The position numbers and the translations under genes were made by a program. A DNA stretch of 64,000 nucleotides from Paracamarosporium sp. OC-R06-R3 (lineage: Eukaryota; Ascomycota; Dothideomycetes; Pleosporales; Didymosphaeriaceae): assembly GCA_019828545.1 (NCBI GenBank), contig JACVRA010000014.1:1-64000 (forward strand). Reading direction: 5' to 3'. This document shows positions 46,839-59,835 of the stretch, piece after piece. The notes beneath the pieces were generated by a model. It worked only from the letters and a program-made list of their open reading frames with translations, did no database searches and was not told the DNA's origin. Positions within the stretch are counted from its first letter, which is position 1. The number at the start of each line of letters is the position of its first letter.

Positions 46839-47604
46839 GGCCGGCTCGGGGTGTTCAGGACGCGCAGGCGCGTGTTTGTAATTTGAGTGATGGTCGTGGG
46901 TATAGCGAAGGGAGCCTATGCATCATTACGGGGCCACTGCAGCGTAATGAGCGGGCTGGCCTGCGAGGCCGTGGGGGACGTCGACGCGATGGTACTCGGT
47001 AGTGATCCACGCTAGCGGCGGAATCGAGCGCCTTCCGCAGCTGCAGGGACTCGCTGCACGTCACAGCCGTAGGTGCTTGTTCGTGTTCAAGATGCGGGAT
47101 GTAGAGTCACGACTGGTCTTACTGAGGGGCATCATTCCGGCGCATGAAATGGCATCTTCCTCTGAAACCGAGGCGCCCTTACATCGCTCGCCCCAGGCCC
47201 GCTATTTGGCGGGGGCAAGGGTTCAAGGGCAACCATCGCATTATCTATTCTACACGACCATCACGTCATCTCAAGCATGGAGAACACTGTCTAATCAAGA
47301 AATCTAACATGCGATTCTTAGGTGTTGAAGTAATAAACCTGTTTAACCCAGCTTGCAGCTACAAGCAGCAACGCCCCAAGAGCACCCACTCACTCAGCGA
47401 TTAACCTCAAAGAATCACATGTCCCAAAACGTGAACCACACCAATAGTTTATCCAATATGCCTAGTACTTTCCCGTACTCCTGTCCCTTGTGCCGCAACG
47501 CCAATGATCCCAAATGTGCCAAATTCATGTGAAGACGTGCCATCTGTCCCGGTCCGCATCACCGACGTGCGGCTTGAGCCCAGATGCTTTGTCGGAGACA
47601 CTTC
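46839..47604. other. Intergenic
   Basis: HookA promoter on the left and the 3' flank of the inhibitor gene on the right. Nothing else seen. Confidence 0.6.
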
Positions 47605-47997
47605 CTAAATGCTCACGGTATCTCCTTCCTTCTTTTCCTGCGTCGTCATGATGCCGTCGCCCTCGATGACCGGCGGGTATTCGGTGCTCATCGCTTTGAT
47701 GTCGGTGAACATGCTCTCGGGCACCTTGGCCGCGAAAGCGTTGATGATGGCTAGAAGGAGGCGTTAGCTCTTAGATACTCAACATAGACCTGCCTACGCC
47801 AGGTAGAAAGTGAACATACTGTACTCATGTGTAATCTCGGCTCCCTTCGTATTCCGCACCTTCTCCTTTGCATCTTCGAGCAAGTGGCCCGGCGCATCCT
47901 TGGGGAAGCTGATAATAACATTGTGGAAAGTCGGAGCGACGGCCATGGCCACGGCAGCAAAGAAAGCGATGAAGAGGGAGGTGAGTGCGAAGCGCAT
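47605..47997 (-). CDS. Secreted proteinase inhibitor I9 (subtilisin-propeptide-like)
   Basis: Exons 47820-47997 and 47605-47750 (intron 47751-47819) give 107 residues. A signal peptide (MRFALTSLFIAFFAAVAMAV) is followed by an I9 fold: NVIISFPKDAPGHLLEDAK, then GAEITHEYTIINAFAAKVP. These are the beta-alpha-beta elements of subtilisin propeptides and of stand-alone inhibitors such as yeast PbI2. No protease domain follows, so it is an orphan inhibitor or chaperone-like propeptide. The tail has an acidic segment (EGDGIMTTQEKKEGD). Unlike yeast PbI2 it carries a leader, which points to secretion. It could restrain a subtilase outside the cell or in the vacuole. Confidence 0.8.
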
Positions 47998-49075
47998 GTC
48001 GGGTTCGTCGGTCGGTGGTTCGAAGTCGGTCTTGCAGGCAGCAGCAGCGTTGATTATATATTAGCTCGTTATCAGGCTGCAGTTTGCGACGGTAGAATCG
48101 ATAGTATCGGGTGGATGTGCAAGAAAGGGAAGGTAGGGAAAGGCGCTTAATATAACGCGAGGGCAAACTAGGGTTCAACGACGGTATGCGTTCATAGTCT
48201 CGTGCCCCCAGATCGGCAGGTGGCGTTACAATTGGAAGGGGTTGCTTGGCGCTCTGTCTCAACCACCAACCACTCGATTCCCGAGCTCCCCATTCCTCGC
48301 TGACGGCTTCGGCTGTTCCTGCATGGTGTACCACCAACCAACGTCACCCACCATCTTCTTCAAAAAGCAGTCACATGATTTGCAAACATTCATTCAGTAT
48401 TCTAGACTAAGCCGAACCAGTGCATCAATCTCGTGGCGGAGCTACTCAAAAGTTGAGCGATTCTCTGCAAGACATGGGAAGCAGGACCATACGATCAAGC
48501 AAGCCTTTTGTCGATGCGTAGACGAGTCTTTTCAAAATCCACACGTCCGTCCACCCTCACCAAAAGAAACAAAAGGAAAAGTTGACCGCCAATCATCGTT
48601 AGCAGCTCCGTCGAGCCATATGCCATGGTTACCCCAGGATAATGCTTCCGACCAAAGTTTTCCGCCCTCGTGAAAATAAAGACACTAGTGCTGTGAGTAA
48701 CAAAGACATTGAAGGAATGGAAAAACAATGTGCAAGCAGTAAAAACCTGCCAAAATAGGGGTACAAAAATGAAATGTGAAAGTAATCCGTTCCGTAAGCG
48801 CCGTAGGTATGCCAGGCTCCGCTATGCTCGTGTCGCAGCAATACTAGAGATACATGACGGCAATGAATGATGAGGCTGTGATGGCGAGCAACAGCTCCAG
48901 GGATACTTCCCGCTCATAACAGACAAATCGTGGTAAATGAAAGAAATCTCGGCGAGATAAGGCCAACACCAGCGAGCTTTGACTACTGGCAAGGTAATGT
49001 GTATACCCGTTAGCGATATCCCGATAAGATGTTTCAGAGACGGTAGCCGTAACATTCGTCATCGTGACTCGTAAA
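47998..49075. other. Intergenic
   Basis: Promoter of the inhibitor gene and 3' UTR of the Pumilio gene. The plus frame 48242-48673 lacks an ATG and any domain. Confidence 0.6.
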
Positions 49076-52000
49076 CTAGAAGAAGTTTCCGCTGCCGCCA
49101 TTGAAGTTGCCGTTGGCATGACCATTGCCGTTGGCGGAAGGCATGCCGTTGTTGAACTGGTAGGAAGGATACTGTACAGTGTTCTGCAACTGAGATGGAA
49201 GCGGGGGGTTGCTCATGCGGTGCGGCTGCGGCGAGGCAATGTTGGTGCCATAGTTGGCAGCAGCGGTATACATGGGTGCCGCGGCGTAGCCGGATGAGAT
49301 TGGACCAGCATAGGCCGTGTTGGAGTTCGGAGCACTCGTACCGTGCGGCGAAGCGTGTCCAGATGCACGGCCACCGGCGTACGCAGCAAGACGAGACTCA
49401 CGCTCCTGGACTTTGCTCTGGATGCGGCGACCATAGGGAGTCTGACGAATGCCAGGCAAAATTGGGCGCATAGCGTCGATCAAGAGAACACAGAGAGTTG
49501 CTGGGGCAAACTCGAGAGCAGTCTGGATGACATAGTTGCCGTATGAGTCGCGCATAAGCTTCTCGAGCTCTTCTTCTTGCATCATCTCCTCAATCATGAC
49601 GGCTTTAATGTCCATGTCTGCACAACGCACGCACTTCTCAATGACGTTGGAGCTGAACTTCTGCTTGGACAACTCAGCAATGTGTCCTTGGAATCCGAGG
49701 CAGAGCGGAGTAGTGAAGCTCATATCGTTAAGGTCGAGGATGTATTGGACGACGTAGTTGCCGAAAGGGTCCTGAACCAGGTTGAAGCTGTTGGCCGTAA
49801 TCTGGCGAACGAGCTGAATCTTCTGAAATCCGGAAGCGTGATCAATGCAGCGCTGGAGAACACAGCAACCGTGGCGGTGTGTGCCGACGGCAACGCAGTT
49901 GTCACCAACAGCATCGAAGATAAACTGAGCATCCTCAGACTTTAGATGATTGAGACATTTCTGGATCACATGGTTGCCGTTGAGATCCTGAATCAAAGCA
50001 ACAACCTCACCGCCCAAGGCGTTGATGATGACTTGAATCTACGAGGTTATCAGCAAACTGATGTCAAAACGTTGTGCGAAATACTAACCTGCTCAGGGGT
50101 GGAGATGAACTCAATCATCTTTTGCAGGGCGCGAGTGCCATGCTGGTTGAGAGCGATCGAAACCAGTGACGGAGCAGCGTTGCGCACAAGGGTATTGCGC
50201 TGCTCATCGTTGCTGAACTCCAACAACTTCTGGCAGAGATAGTTGCCGAAGGGGTCAGTCATAAGCTCCACCACGTGAGGGGCAGTCTCCTCGAAGATGA
50301 TCTGCACATTCTCGGGATCTTTCTCTTCGAGCTTCTTCTGCAAGAAACGGCAGCCATGCTGGTCCTTGCACAAGGTGTAGATGTCCTGACGCGCCATAGT
50401 CTTCAGGTCGTAGTTCAGGAAACGGTTGGCATCGTTCTGCATGCGACGGCTCTGAATGACACGCGCCTGGCTGTCCTGAGGCTGGCCATCACGACCATAG
50501 GTAGTGTACGGGTTGTACCCGCTAAACTGCTGAGGGCCAGGGCCGGAATACATGGGCGGATACATAGAGCCCTGCGAAAGAGACATACCACCCATAGCAT
50601 TGTTCAAGGCTGACATGCCATAGCCAACGTAGGCTGGGCCCGGGGAGGTACCGTTGGAGTACATGGAGTACATAGAAGGGACAGGCGAGGAAATGGTGGA
50701 TGGCATTGCACCAGTGACAGCAGGTGACGGCAGGACCGGGCCGAAGGGAGCAGCGCTCGCATGAAGGGCGGAACCAAAGGGAGTAGAGCGATACTCCTGC
50801 TCCTTGAAGCCGGCAGACAACTCACGGCTGTGGCGGTTGGCCATGGCGTTGGCGGGAACCCGGCCCAAGTTTGCGTTGTGATTGCGCAGATGCTGCTCCG
50901 CGTGAGTCTTCGGACCGAATCCGTTGGAATTGTCACCGTTCTTCAGTGTAGGCACATCGTTGCTGGAGAAGGACTGCTGGAGCTTCGGCATGCCATTGGT
51001 GTAAGCAGACCTCTGAGGGCTGGTGAGGGCGTACAAGTCGATAGAGCGGCGGTTGCTGGCCGTGGACTTGGGGGTCTTGTCGCCACTGCCGTTGAGCTGG
51101 GAAACGTCATACTCATCAGCTTGAGAGTCCTTACGCAGTGTGTTAGTGGGGAGCGACTGCTGAGCTTGGCGGTGACGGTGACTGGACCATCCGCTGGACT
51201 GGCCGTCCGGACCGGGTGATTGTGAAAGAGCAAGATCAAGTGCAACAGAAGATGTAGACAGCTTCATGCCGTTACCGTTACCATTCTGACGTACCAGGAT
51301 GGGAACCCCCTCTTTTGTAGTGTTCATCTGGAGCGAGTAAGACGCGCCAGTAGTAGAAGGGCTCTGCTCATTCTCGTCCTTGAGAAAATCGAGCACCGAG
51401 CCCATGTCCGGCATGTTGACCTCGTTGTTTCGAGCTCCGAGCGGGGGCATAGAGAACCGGTTAGGGCTATTAGGGTCAGCGTGAGTTCGAAATCAAGTGT
51501 GGCGTGTCGGAATGAAGACGCGCGTGAGCGCGGGTCCGCGTACCACTCATGCAAGGAGTCGGTAAAGGGAAAGGCGGGGCACTTACTTGCGAATGTGAAC
51601 CGGGCTGTCAGGCGTGAAATCATCATTGAAGTCATCGCCGTCCTCGTCGGAGTTGCGACGGGAACCGGGCATAGACTGCGCCGCGAAACCGTTGCCCTGC
51701 TGTGAACGAGCAGACGGTGGGGAAGTAAGTTGAGAGCCGGCGCGACTGCCACGAGGAGTGGTCAAGCCAGGGTTGATAGCCGACATGCTGAATCGGTTGG
51801 GTCGGGAAAACGAAGACGGAAATCCGCTGTTGTTGGCGTATTCGGGCGGGGTGGTCGGTTGGCTATGTTTGCCGTATCGTATATCTGAAGAGAGGCGGTT
51901 GATCTCTTCCTCCTCTTGACGCGACTGCATATCAATGAGTTCCATTTCAGCCTCAAAACGACGACGTTGCTCTTTCAAATACTCGTATTCGAGCTTCTTT

Positions 52001-52919
52001 TTCTCGAGCTACTCACAATTAGCAGGCCGCAGAGACCGTTGGCACGCAAGGCGCGCGGTGAATGGCAAGGTGAGGGACGTGCGAGGAGACAGAGAGGTAA
52101 ACAGAAAAGAAATCTCTCAGACAAAGGAGCTGTTTGATACAGACAGCAGCAAAACACGAGGGATTGAGAGGTTGTGGGGTAGAGAAAAGAGAGACCTGGC
52201 AGCTGGCGGGCGCGTCCTCTATCTATATCACACCATCACGACAGCGGCGCTAGCGCGGTCTCTCGAAATTACTCGTATAGTGAAGGCAGGAGCGCGACGA
52301 CGACAAGGCGTATATGCGGTGAGAGGTGAAGGAGGAAAACTTGCTTACCACTTGAAGTTTGTGGTACGTCTGTGGATTTGTTAGCCTTGTTTCTCATTCA
52401 CGGAGGATTGTGCTCGAGCATAGAATAGCCGCTGATAGAGGACTGATCGAGCAAATTCGATGCAGCAGCTTCTCGCAAACCGCGTGTGAAGCAAAGCATA
52501 GGCTTGAAGCTACGCACACGATCCTAGCAAGCGAACGCCAGCAAGCAACGGTTCCTGCTCAGACCCCACACCCGCACATCATCTTGATCGGGTCGATCAG
52601 AATGATGCAACATGCAGGGCGCATCGGCAACTCGAGAGTTATAACGAAGAAGACAGCTACATACCGCTGTAGTAGTGGTGAAGTCGGCTGGCTCAGCCGC
52701 CTGTCTTCGCTGCTGTCCAATCGGAGACAGAGGAGTGCTAAGAGTCGGAATATTGTTCGTCGTAAATCGGCGGTGCAATTGGCCTCGAGCGTCACTGGCC
52801 GAGGAAGATGCCATCTGGGTGCCGACCGCACGGAGAGGACTCGTAAGGGAAGCGAACGACGGCTCTTCGCGAGGCGACCTGAGGCCGCTGCGCTCTCCAA
52901 TACCGGTGGAGAAGGCCAT
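49076..52919 (-). CDS. PUF4: Pumilio (PUF) RNA-binding protein, Puf4-like
   Basis: PUF proteins bind 3' UTR elements of mRNAs and promote decay or repression. Five exons (52665-52919, 52349-52369, 51587-52008, 50089-51466, 49076-50038) give 1012 residues. The order is a Ser/Thr-rich N-terminus, a short coiled coil (LEKKKLEYEYLKEQRRRFEAE, cited in part as EYLKEQRRRFEAE), long Ser/Asn/Pro-rich disorder, and the Pumilio domain at about 585-880. PUM repeat cores include CKDQHGCRFLQKKL, TDPFGNYLCQKLL, LNQHGTRALQKMI, QDLNGNHVIQKCL, THRHGCCVLQRCI, QDPFGNYVVQYIL and RDSYGNYVIQTAL. The repeat sequence pattern fits the Puf4 branch better than Puf3. The tail is Asn/Gly/Tyr-rich. The second exon is only 21 nt (TYHKLQV), flanked by introns of 295 and 340 nt. 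Confidence 0.92.
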
Positions 52920-55900
52920 TTTCTACTAGAAATACACTGCAGCACACATCAGCCAAAATTCATCGCGCCTGGTGTTGTGGGGTGGGAAGGTTGGGCGGTG
53001 AGGGGGCCTCTAGAGAGGTGCGGCCGGCGCGCTCAAGCTTCCCTGAGTCGTGCATATGCAGGCAAAAGGCTCTACGTACACAGTAATAGGTACACAGGGC
53101 GGGCGCCCTCGCTGGCCTTCGTGCTGCGGTCCGGTATGGAGGATATTCGTCGTTTGTATTGCGAGAGGCTCGCTCTGGGCTGCGGTGGAGTGGTCCCAAG
53201 CGCTGAGCCGCGGCAGCGTGTGGTCCGTCCGCGGTCTGGGACGAAGGGTCCTGTGCGGTGGGCGCAACGGTGATGTCGGATTGCAAAGGACAGACTCAAG
53301 GAAAGAGCGACAATAGAGTGGCCCCAGCCCACCAGCGCGCGCGAAGAGTTACAGTATTGTACAGTGCGGCGGTGGAGTGCTGTGACGAAGGGTGGCAGTA
53401 GACCCTGATGCCTTTAAACGACTGGGCCTGACTAGGGACCGACATGCAAGCCACCGTCTGCCGTATTTTAGCACGTAGCTCGAGTCTCTCCGCTCACGCT
53501 ATGCCGCCCATATGGGCACTACCTATCTCCTGCGCCGGTTCAGGCATCAACCTGCAGCACGCAATTACCATCCAATGCCCATGTGTGCAGGCTTGGGAAT
53601 AGCAGCAAGCTCCAGCACTGCAGCTTGCATCTCTACATGTGGCCCCCGTACCGGCGAACTGCGCAGATGCCGCTCGGCACTGTTACCAGGCGTTCGTCCG
53701 CTTGCAGCTGCAATATCTTGGGCTCGTTTCGTCCAAAGTCCCTCGGGACTACGAGCCCCTTTGTGTGGACCCGGCCAAATTTTGCGCGCGGTAGCCGTCG
53801 TGGTTGAACAGCTACTCGACAAGCGACCGCCTGGCCCATTGCGAGAGAAATAGATCCAAGGCCGATGGCATGGTGGACCAATGGACGTCATGTGCATCCA
53901 TGCCAGCGATGGACGGAGACTGAAATGCACGCTCCCCCAATCGAGGGGTGCAGATCTGCGCGTCTGGCCACCACGAAGGAAGCCTTTCAAGTCCACGGCC
54001 GGCGGGCCGTCCTCAGAAAGCCGATGCAAGACGCGTACGAGTCTGTGCAGGGCAGCATGGTGGATTTCTTTGAGGGCCAGCCAGGCGATGATGCGAAAGG
54101 CTGAGAATGGCCTCGCTGATCAACGTCGACGCCAGAGCTGGCCCTCTCCACAGCGTTCGCTCGTTGGCCCTGTGCGCGGTGGAGGCGCTCGCGGCGTTGC
54201 AGGCGTGTGTGACATTTGGCGGACAAAGTGCCCTGCACGGTGACTACGCTCGCCCGGTCCAGGAAACGTGTGATGGCTCACGGTCTCACCGCCATGTCGA
54301 AACGGAAGCCTAACCGACATCGGCCTAGACGAGCGGGTATCGATAGCAACAAGCGTTTCAGAACCGCCGCCAGCATTCCCCGCATCCTCTTGGTGCTCCA
54401 ATCACGGCCGCCTCTGCTCAAGCCTGGGCCGGCCAGACGCACACGAGGGCCGCTGTGGGACGTGTGTGTTCTACACAGCGTAGATGGCCTAGGGCGTCGA
54501 GGGCCTTCGCCATCTGCGTGCCGCTGTCGGAAGAGAAAGCTCCATGTCCCACGCTAACAGTGTACGAGGTACTTGCCACAAGCAGAAGGAGGGGCAACCT
54601 GCTGCTACCCCGCTCTCCAATCGAGCAGTCAGCCCCCACTGGTGACAGCAGAATCAGTCGATTCACCCGAGACATGGTAGTCTCTTCTTCTCCCTCTTTG
54701 TCCGCCTCTTGCTCGACTGCAGCCTGCGCCCGATCGAGCCTACGCCCGCTTGCTCGGGTCCCAGGATGCTCGCCTCCTTCCAATTGAGCCCTCGCAGGTG
54801 GCAAAGTGGATACTTAACGGCCTGTGTATGCAGCAGAGCCGCTGCATCCTGTCCGTGACAGCACATCCGTCGTTCGCTGCGGTCAAGCGTGGGCCTCTGC
54901 TGCCGTGTGCTGGCAGATTCGTGGCCAGAGGCTTCGGTTTCGTCGTCGTCAAGAGGAGCTTGTCAAAGCGGCATCGACTGACCGAGTGTAAGCAGAACGT
55001 AAAGTCGGCCCGGGTGGATGCGGATAATCGAATATGCGGGCTCCAGCGCTCGAATCTACCAGGACTGTCAGTACCCGTTGTGTAGTAGTGGCGGATGGCA
55101 CGTTCCCCGTCTTTCCCAGGGTTATCCACTCCAGACCCATGGCCCTGCATAGGCGTCTCGGGGATGAAGGAGCAGCCGATAGCCGCGTTGACGAGATCGG
55201 CGAGGGAGAATTGTAGTCGTGAAGGCTGCAGCCGGCTGGTAAAATGTAGGTTCCGTGCGCGCCTACCCGCCGGGTTCAGGATTGAAGCGTGGTCGCTCTT
55301 GCTTCTTTTCTTAGGCCCCACAGTATGTGGCGTCCCGTCCCTAGTATGCAACCGAGAACAGTGATGGATTCTGTATTCATCTCGTCATCGCAATGACGTG
55401 AGGCTGTCTCATCACTTCTGTCCTGTCACTCACGCTCCGAAAATCTGCTGGGCGTGGTGAACGTAGCCTTGAGGACACGTACAATCCACATCAGGAGAGC
55501 CAAGTAGAGCTGAAGCATGCAAGCACAGAATGTAAGGATTTGCCAAGGATTCTTTATCGGCTTGGTAGAATACAGAAAGCTTTGCTGAGGCCAATCAATG
55601 CAGTGGCTGTCTTGACTACAGCTCATGCCTGGCAGCATGCACACGCGTCGACTGCACGGTTTCATTCCTCTTTCTCACCGCCTTCTTATCTGTATCGTCT
55701 CTAGCCGTAGCTTTCTAGAATAGTCGCACACTCTCCCAAAACCACTGCTACAGCGATGTTCTTTATCCGTGGCATAAGAAGATCTGAAGCTAGATTACTG
55801 CTATCATCCACAGCCTGTTTATAGTTAGAGTCATAGGGCTTACCGATAGCGCACTGTCATCGCGTACAAACTTCCCCGCCACGATATCTTCTATCCCTGT

Positions 55901-56790
55901 AAACGTGCCTCCGCTTTTATTGACTTCTAGACTGTGATAGCCGGGGTCAGTGCCTAATCGAGCATCAACACTGCCTCTGTACTACCATAGTCCGTGTGAC
56001 TATTGTATTGACCACAGAGTGATTTGAACGTCGAAGTGAACAAGTGTTCCTATACAACAGCGGGTATGAGAAGGGAAAGTCAAGGCGGAAAAGTAATATG
56101 GGAATGTGCACCTAGTTTCTGGAATCTGTGTTTAGTGTTCAATAGAATGTGAGATCTCAAGATATTTGAAAATTCGTCAACAAGCACAGTTTACACAATT
56201 GCAGCAAATTTTTGGCTCCTTTTTTTTTGTATACTACGTCCTTTTTTATGCTAATTCCCAGGGGAATAACCTTTTTTTGTACTACTATATGTACTTGGAC
56301 GTATGCTAAATTTTAGTCAAAATAACAACTCTAGAAACAATTGTAGGATTCGGTATCGCTAATCCATATAGCAGGCATCATAAGAATCATTGGAGGGCTG
56401 AGGAAAGAGAAGAGGATAAACCATATCGAAGTTTTCTGTGAGGGTTTCAAGAACGAGCGCTATGCGTCACCAACCAAGCACGCGTGGGACTTTGAAAGAA
56501 GGTATGTATATGATTTTCATTACCATTAGAACATAATTCATATGATATCTGTACCATAATGATCCGTCTTGGCCCTATTTCTAGACTCTTCACACAACAG
56601 ACCCAGACACATTGACTCTATCGTACAATTTCACAGTCGAGTACCAGTCTCAGAGCGGATGCCAAAGTATCTCGTAAAGCACAATGGTTCTCGGAAGATT
56701 ATATCGACCCACGGAAGTGGGGAATATTTCAAGCGGGTTCTAGATATATGTGAGCGAGAAAAAATCTAGGAGATGAGTGCGTATAAAAAC
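52920..56790. other. Gene-poor region, no supported gene
   Basis: About 3.9 kb. 53.0-55.4 kb is GC-rich with overlapping chance frames in all phases (the longest is minus 54740-55351, no domain). 55.7-56.5 kb is AT-rich with poly-T runs. The left end must hold the PUF4 promoter. Confidence 0.5.
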
Positions 56791-57364
56791 CTAGACCATT
56801 CCAGCATTAGGCTTATGAGGTACGGTGACGAGCCCCCGATTGTCGTTCACGCCCGCAGTGTGGGAGATGTTATTGCCGCAGATGTATGACTTGAATAGTT
56901 CGTCCGACTCGTGGTTGGGAACGTCGCCGGGGCCCTTACAGGAGACGGAGAAATTGCCGGTGGATTTGCTGGAGCAGTTCTCGCCTGTGAAGAAGGCACA
57001 CGTGGTGGGCTTGCAGACCTGGACGGACTTGATGCGCTGACCTCTGCAAATGTGGTCAGCCTATCCAAATTCTAAAGAGATAATCAAGAAGCACTATTTA
57101 CTGAGGGCGATTGTTGGAGTCCACATTGATGGGAATGCACGAAGGTTTGTCGGGTGTCTCGATGACGTAGGTAGAGTTGCCGCCTGTTAACTGCTTAGTG
57201 TATGGAGTGGATGTAGTACGATACTGTGGGTATGAGAACATACTGTAGAAACGATCATCGAAGATGAGCCCGACATCACGGACCACAGGCGTATCAATCA
57301 TCCCAATATGGGGAAATCCTAGGACGGTCGCAACGAAGATGGCGATCAAGATGATGGTATCCAT
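56791..57364 (-). CDS. Small secreted Cys-containing protein
   Basis: Exons 57102-57364 and 56791-57043 (intron 57044-57101, GTAAAT..TTGCAG) give 171 residues. A signal peptide (MDTIILIAIFVATVLGFP) leads into a Tyr/Ser/Thr-rich part. Six Cys follow (SCIPIN, VCKPTTC, ENCSS, SCKGPG, YICGN) along with four N-glycosylation sequons (NST, NCS, NFS, NIS). It ends with a conserved-looking segment (ESDELFKSYICGNNISH). I do not recognise the family. Size and composition fit a fungal secreted or effector-like protein. The splice was chosen because it carries the Cys-rich frame from the first exon into the second. Confidence 0.7.
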
Positions 57365-59835
57365 TTTGCTGGATGTTGAGATTCGCTACTGGTTTGAATA
57401 TATGTCGGATGGGCGGGGGAAGATGCGCTTGGTAAACTGCGTCTAATGTTAAATATGGCAGTGATGCTTCTATAGCGTATGGGTGAATGTACCGAGAGCG
57501 AATGCGTGGTCGAGAGAAGAAGGGGGTGGTGGTGGGGGGAGAGTTTACATAGGGGGTGCATTCGCCACAGAATTTGCGGACTAGGCATGTTCGGAGGCGG
57601 AAGTGCGAGTGCGAATGTGAGTGTGACCGTTTCCTTGCCAATGCGGTTCGTTTGTGGAGAGCTGCCACGTTTTCTTGAAGAATGAGGCTGGAGCGAGGGA
57701 GGAATCTTGTCGTAGAGCTCACCCTGGCACGAACGAAATCAAAAATGACTATGCTGCTATTGCAGCGGTTGTCAAAAAGAAGATACTCCAACATTTCTCT
57801 TTGCGCATTGAGTCGAGACTACGTGGAGAGATTCGAACCTTTAGTATAACGGGAAGGCGCAGGATGCAAGGGTAGAAATTCAGTAGTGGGTGGCCTACGA
57901 CCGCGAGGATCCCACCTTCCATCTATTGCTGCTCGGGACATCTCACCTCGCACACAAAGTCCTGCGCATTCACTATTCGGAAAAGCCTCCAGAGTCTTGA
58001 ACGCGCGGAATGTTGCCGATTTCGTACCGCGAGGATGCGAGCACTCCAATCTTAGTTGTGGCCAAGTCGACGTTTAGAGAAGTTCCAAGCACACCTGAAA
58101 CCTGATACTAATAAAAGGTACCTTGAAACCGTTTGGAGATGATTGAATGGAGATCGACATTATTGGTAGCTGCTGATCACATCGCAAGAGGCCGAAGCGT
58201 CTGAAATCCTACGCGTCGCACCACGTACGCACGTCGTGATCGTGCCCACCATCCACGGTCCGTTATCGACCTTTATATCTACGATTTAGTTAGTAATGGC
58301 ACGAGCTGCACGAGGTCGTCTCGTGACGGTAAAATCACAAACTCTACTAGAATAGAAGCATCATCAATGCCACGCGCAGCAGCGGAAAGACGGAGGAACT
58401 TTCCATCATCTGGTGACGGTACATTTCCGCATGTTCGTCGACCTTTGGACATTTCTGTTGCACCCTTGCTGCTCTCTAAGCAGCCCCATATTTCTCTATG
58501 TCTGTTGAGATGGCATCTACGTTGGATGTCAGTGCCGCTAAATTCGTATACAATCCTCTAGGCAGCATTCATATCACCGACCCAGCTGATGGTTGTATTC
58601 AAGCTCCTACCCGACGCCCAAGTTCTTCACGTTGACACCTATTAAACGATAGGCAAGACAATTGATACGCCAATGTCTCATTGGATGACGCTCGAGGTGC
58701 AGGTACGAGACAGGCGCACCACGGATATATTCAACGGTTCCTGGGCGCTCAGTCGGTGGTTTGCCGAGATAGCGTCACCAAGACTATTGATGTTGTGCGT
58801 TCAGCCCGCCACATCCCACCATATCCGACTACTCCGGTCTAGTCCCAAGGCCAAGTAGTTCTTACCGACTGCAGGCGGGGTCGACGAGATGCTTCAGGTG
58901 CTTGGACATTCTTACGGCTGACAGTGGCAGCCCGGGCTTCTGGATCAAGGTGACAGTTGAGAGCCATACGAGGCGGATGCTAAGCTACAAGCCGTTAAAG
59001 CGTACCCCAAGCGAGCTGACTAATTAATGGATAGGAGGATGGTAATTGGATGCTGGCCACCGTCTGCCCTCGCGACCGTATTTTGCACCGCCTCTTCCAA
59101 GTCCACACCAACTGTCGCAAAACATCACGTTGCAATGACCAGCAGAACTGAGAGTCGGTCAGATCTGCGCCTCATCCGTCCGGGGGGATGTAAAGTGGTC
59201 TGAAGGGCTTGCTGCGCCACCAGCTCGCTGATTCCGTTCAGGTGATGGCAACAGTACCGTGGTATCCTTCTGTATCACTGTGGATGTGGCTCACGCACTT
59301 GGATAGCGGCATGGGTTTCCGGCATCTTCTGCGAAATGACGGTATTCCAGAAAAGCGGTGGAAGAGTCTTGGCCTTCGATTGTGGCCGACATGCTGCAGC
59401 CTTTCCACTAAACCCAGATAGGGTGTCCAAGGTAGAAATACAGGGATCGCGCGCCTCTACCCGTCGATAAGGTGATTATTAACCTCTCTCCTACATATTA
59501 TTAGACAGCAACCTTGGCCAAAGGTACTCCTCCCTCCAATGGAAATGGCTCGCCTAAAACTCACTCTCCGCTACATCCTGCCCTGCTTTTCTCCGCAGGC
59601 ACGATGCCGTCGGGAACAGCCCCTTGTATGTGTCAGAGCTCTGATGTCTTTGACATCCTCAGCCTTACAACAGTGATCCGCTATGGGGGCAGTCATTCGC
59701 AACCTTACCTCGGACTCGCCCCACGTCACGCACAGCATGATGGAACTTGAATCGAGGTCATGTATAAAACTGTTCTCCTCGCCACAGCAAAGGCGGCGAA
59801 ATCTTTTACAGGTACACACGAAAACCCTGCGAATC
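57365..59835. other. Intergenic, no supported gene
   Basis: Promoter of the secreted protein gene on the left and of the Zn2Cys6 gene on the right. Short frames such as 58367-58561 and 59209-59421 have no features. Confidence 0.5.

Noticed and set aside
54740..55351. 203-codon minus-strand frame
   Set aside because: No recognisable motif, and similarly long frames exist on the other strand.
57819..57880. Possible tRNA (sequence like a T arm, GGTTCGAATC on the minus strand)
   Set aside because: No matching acceptor, D or anticodon stems around it.
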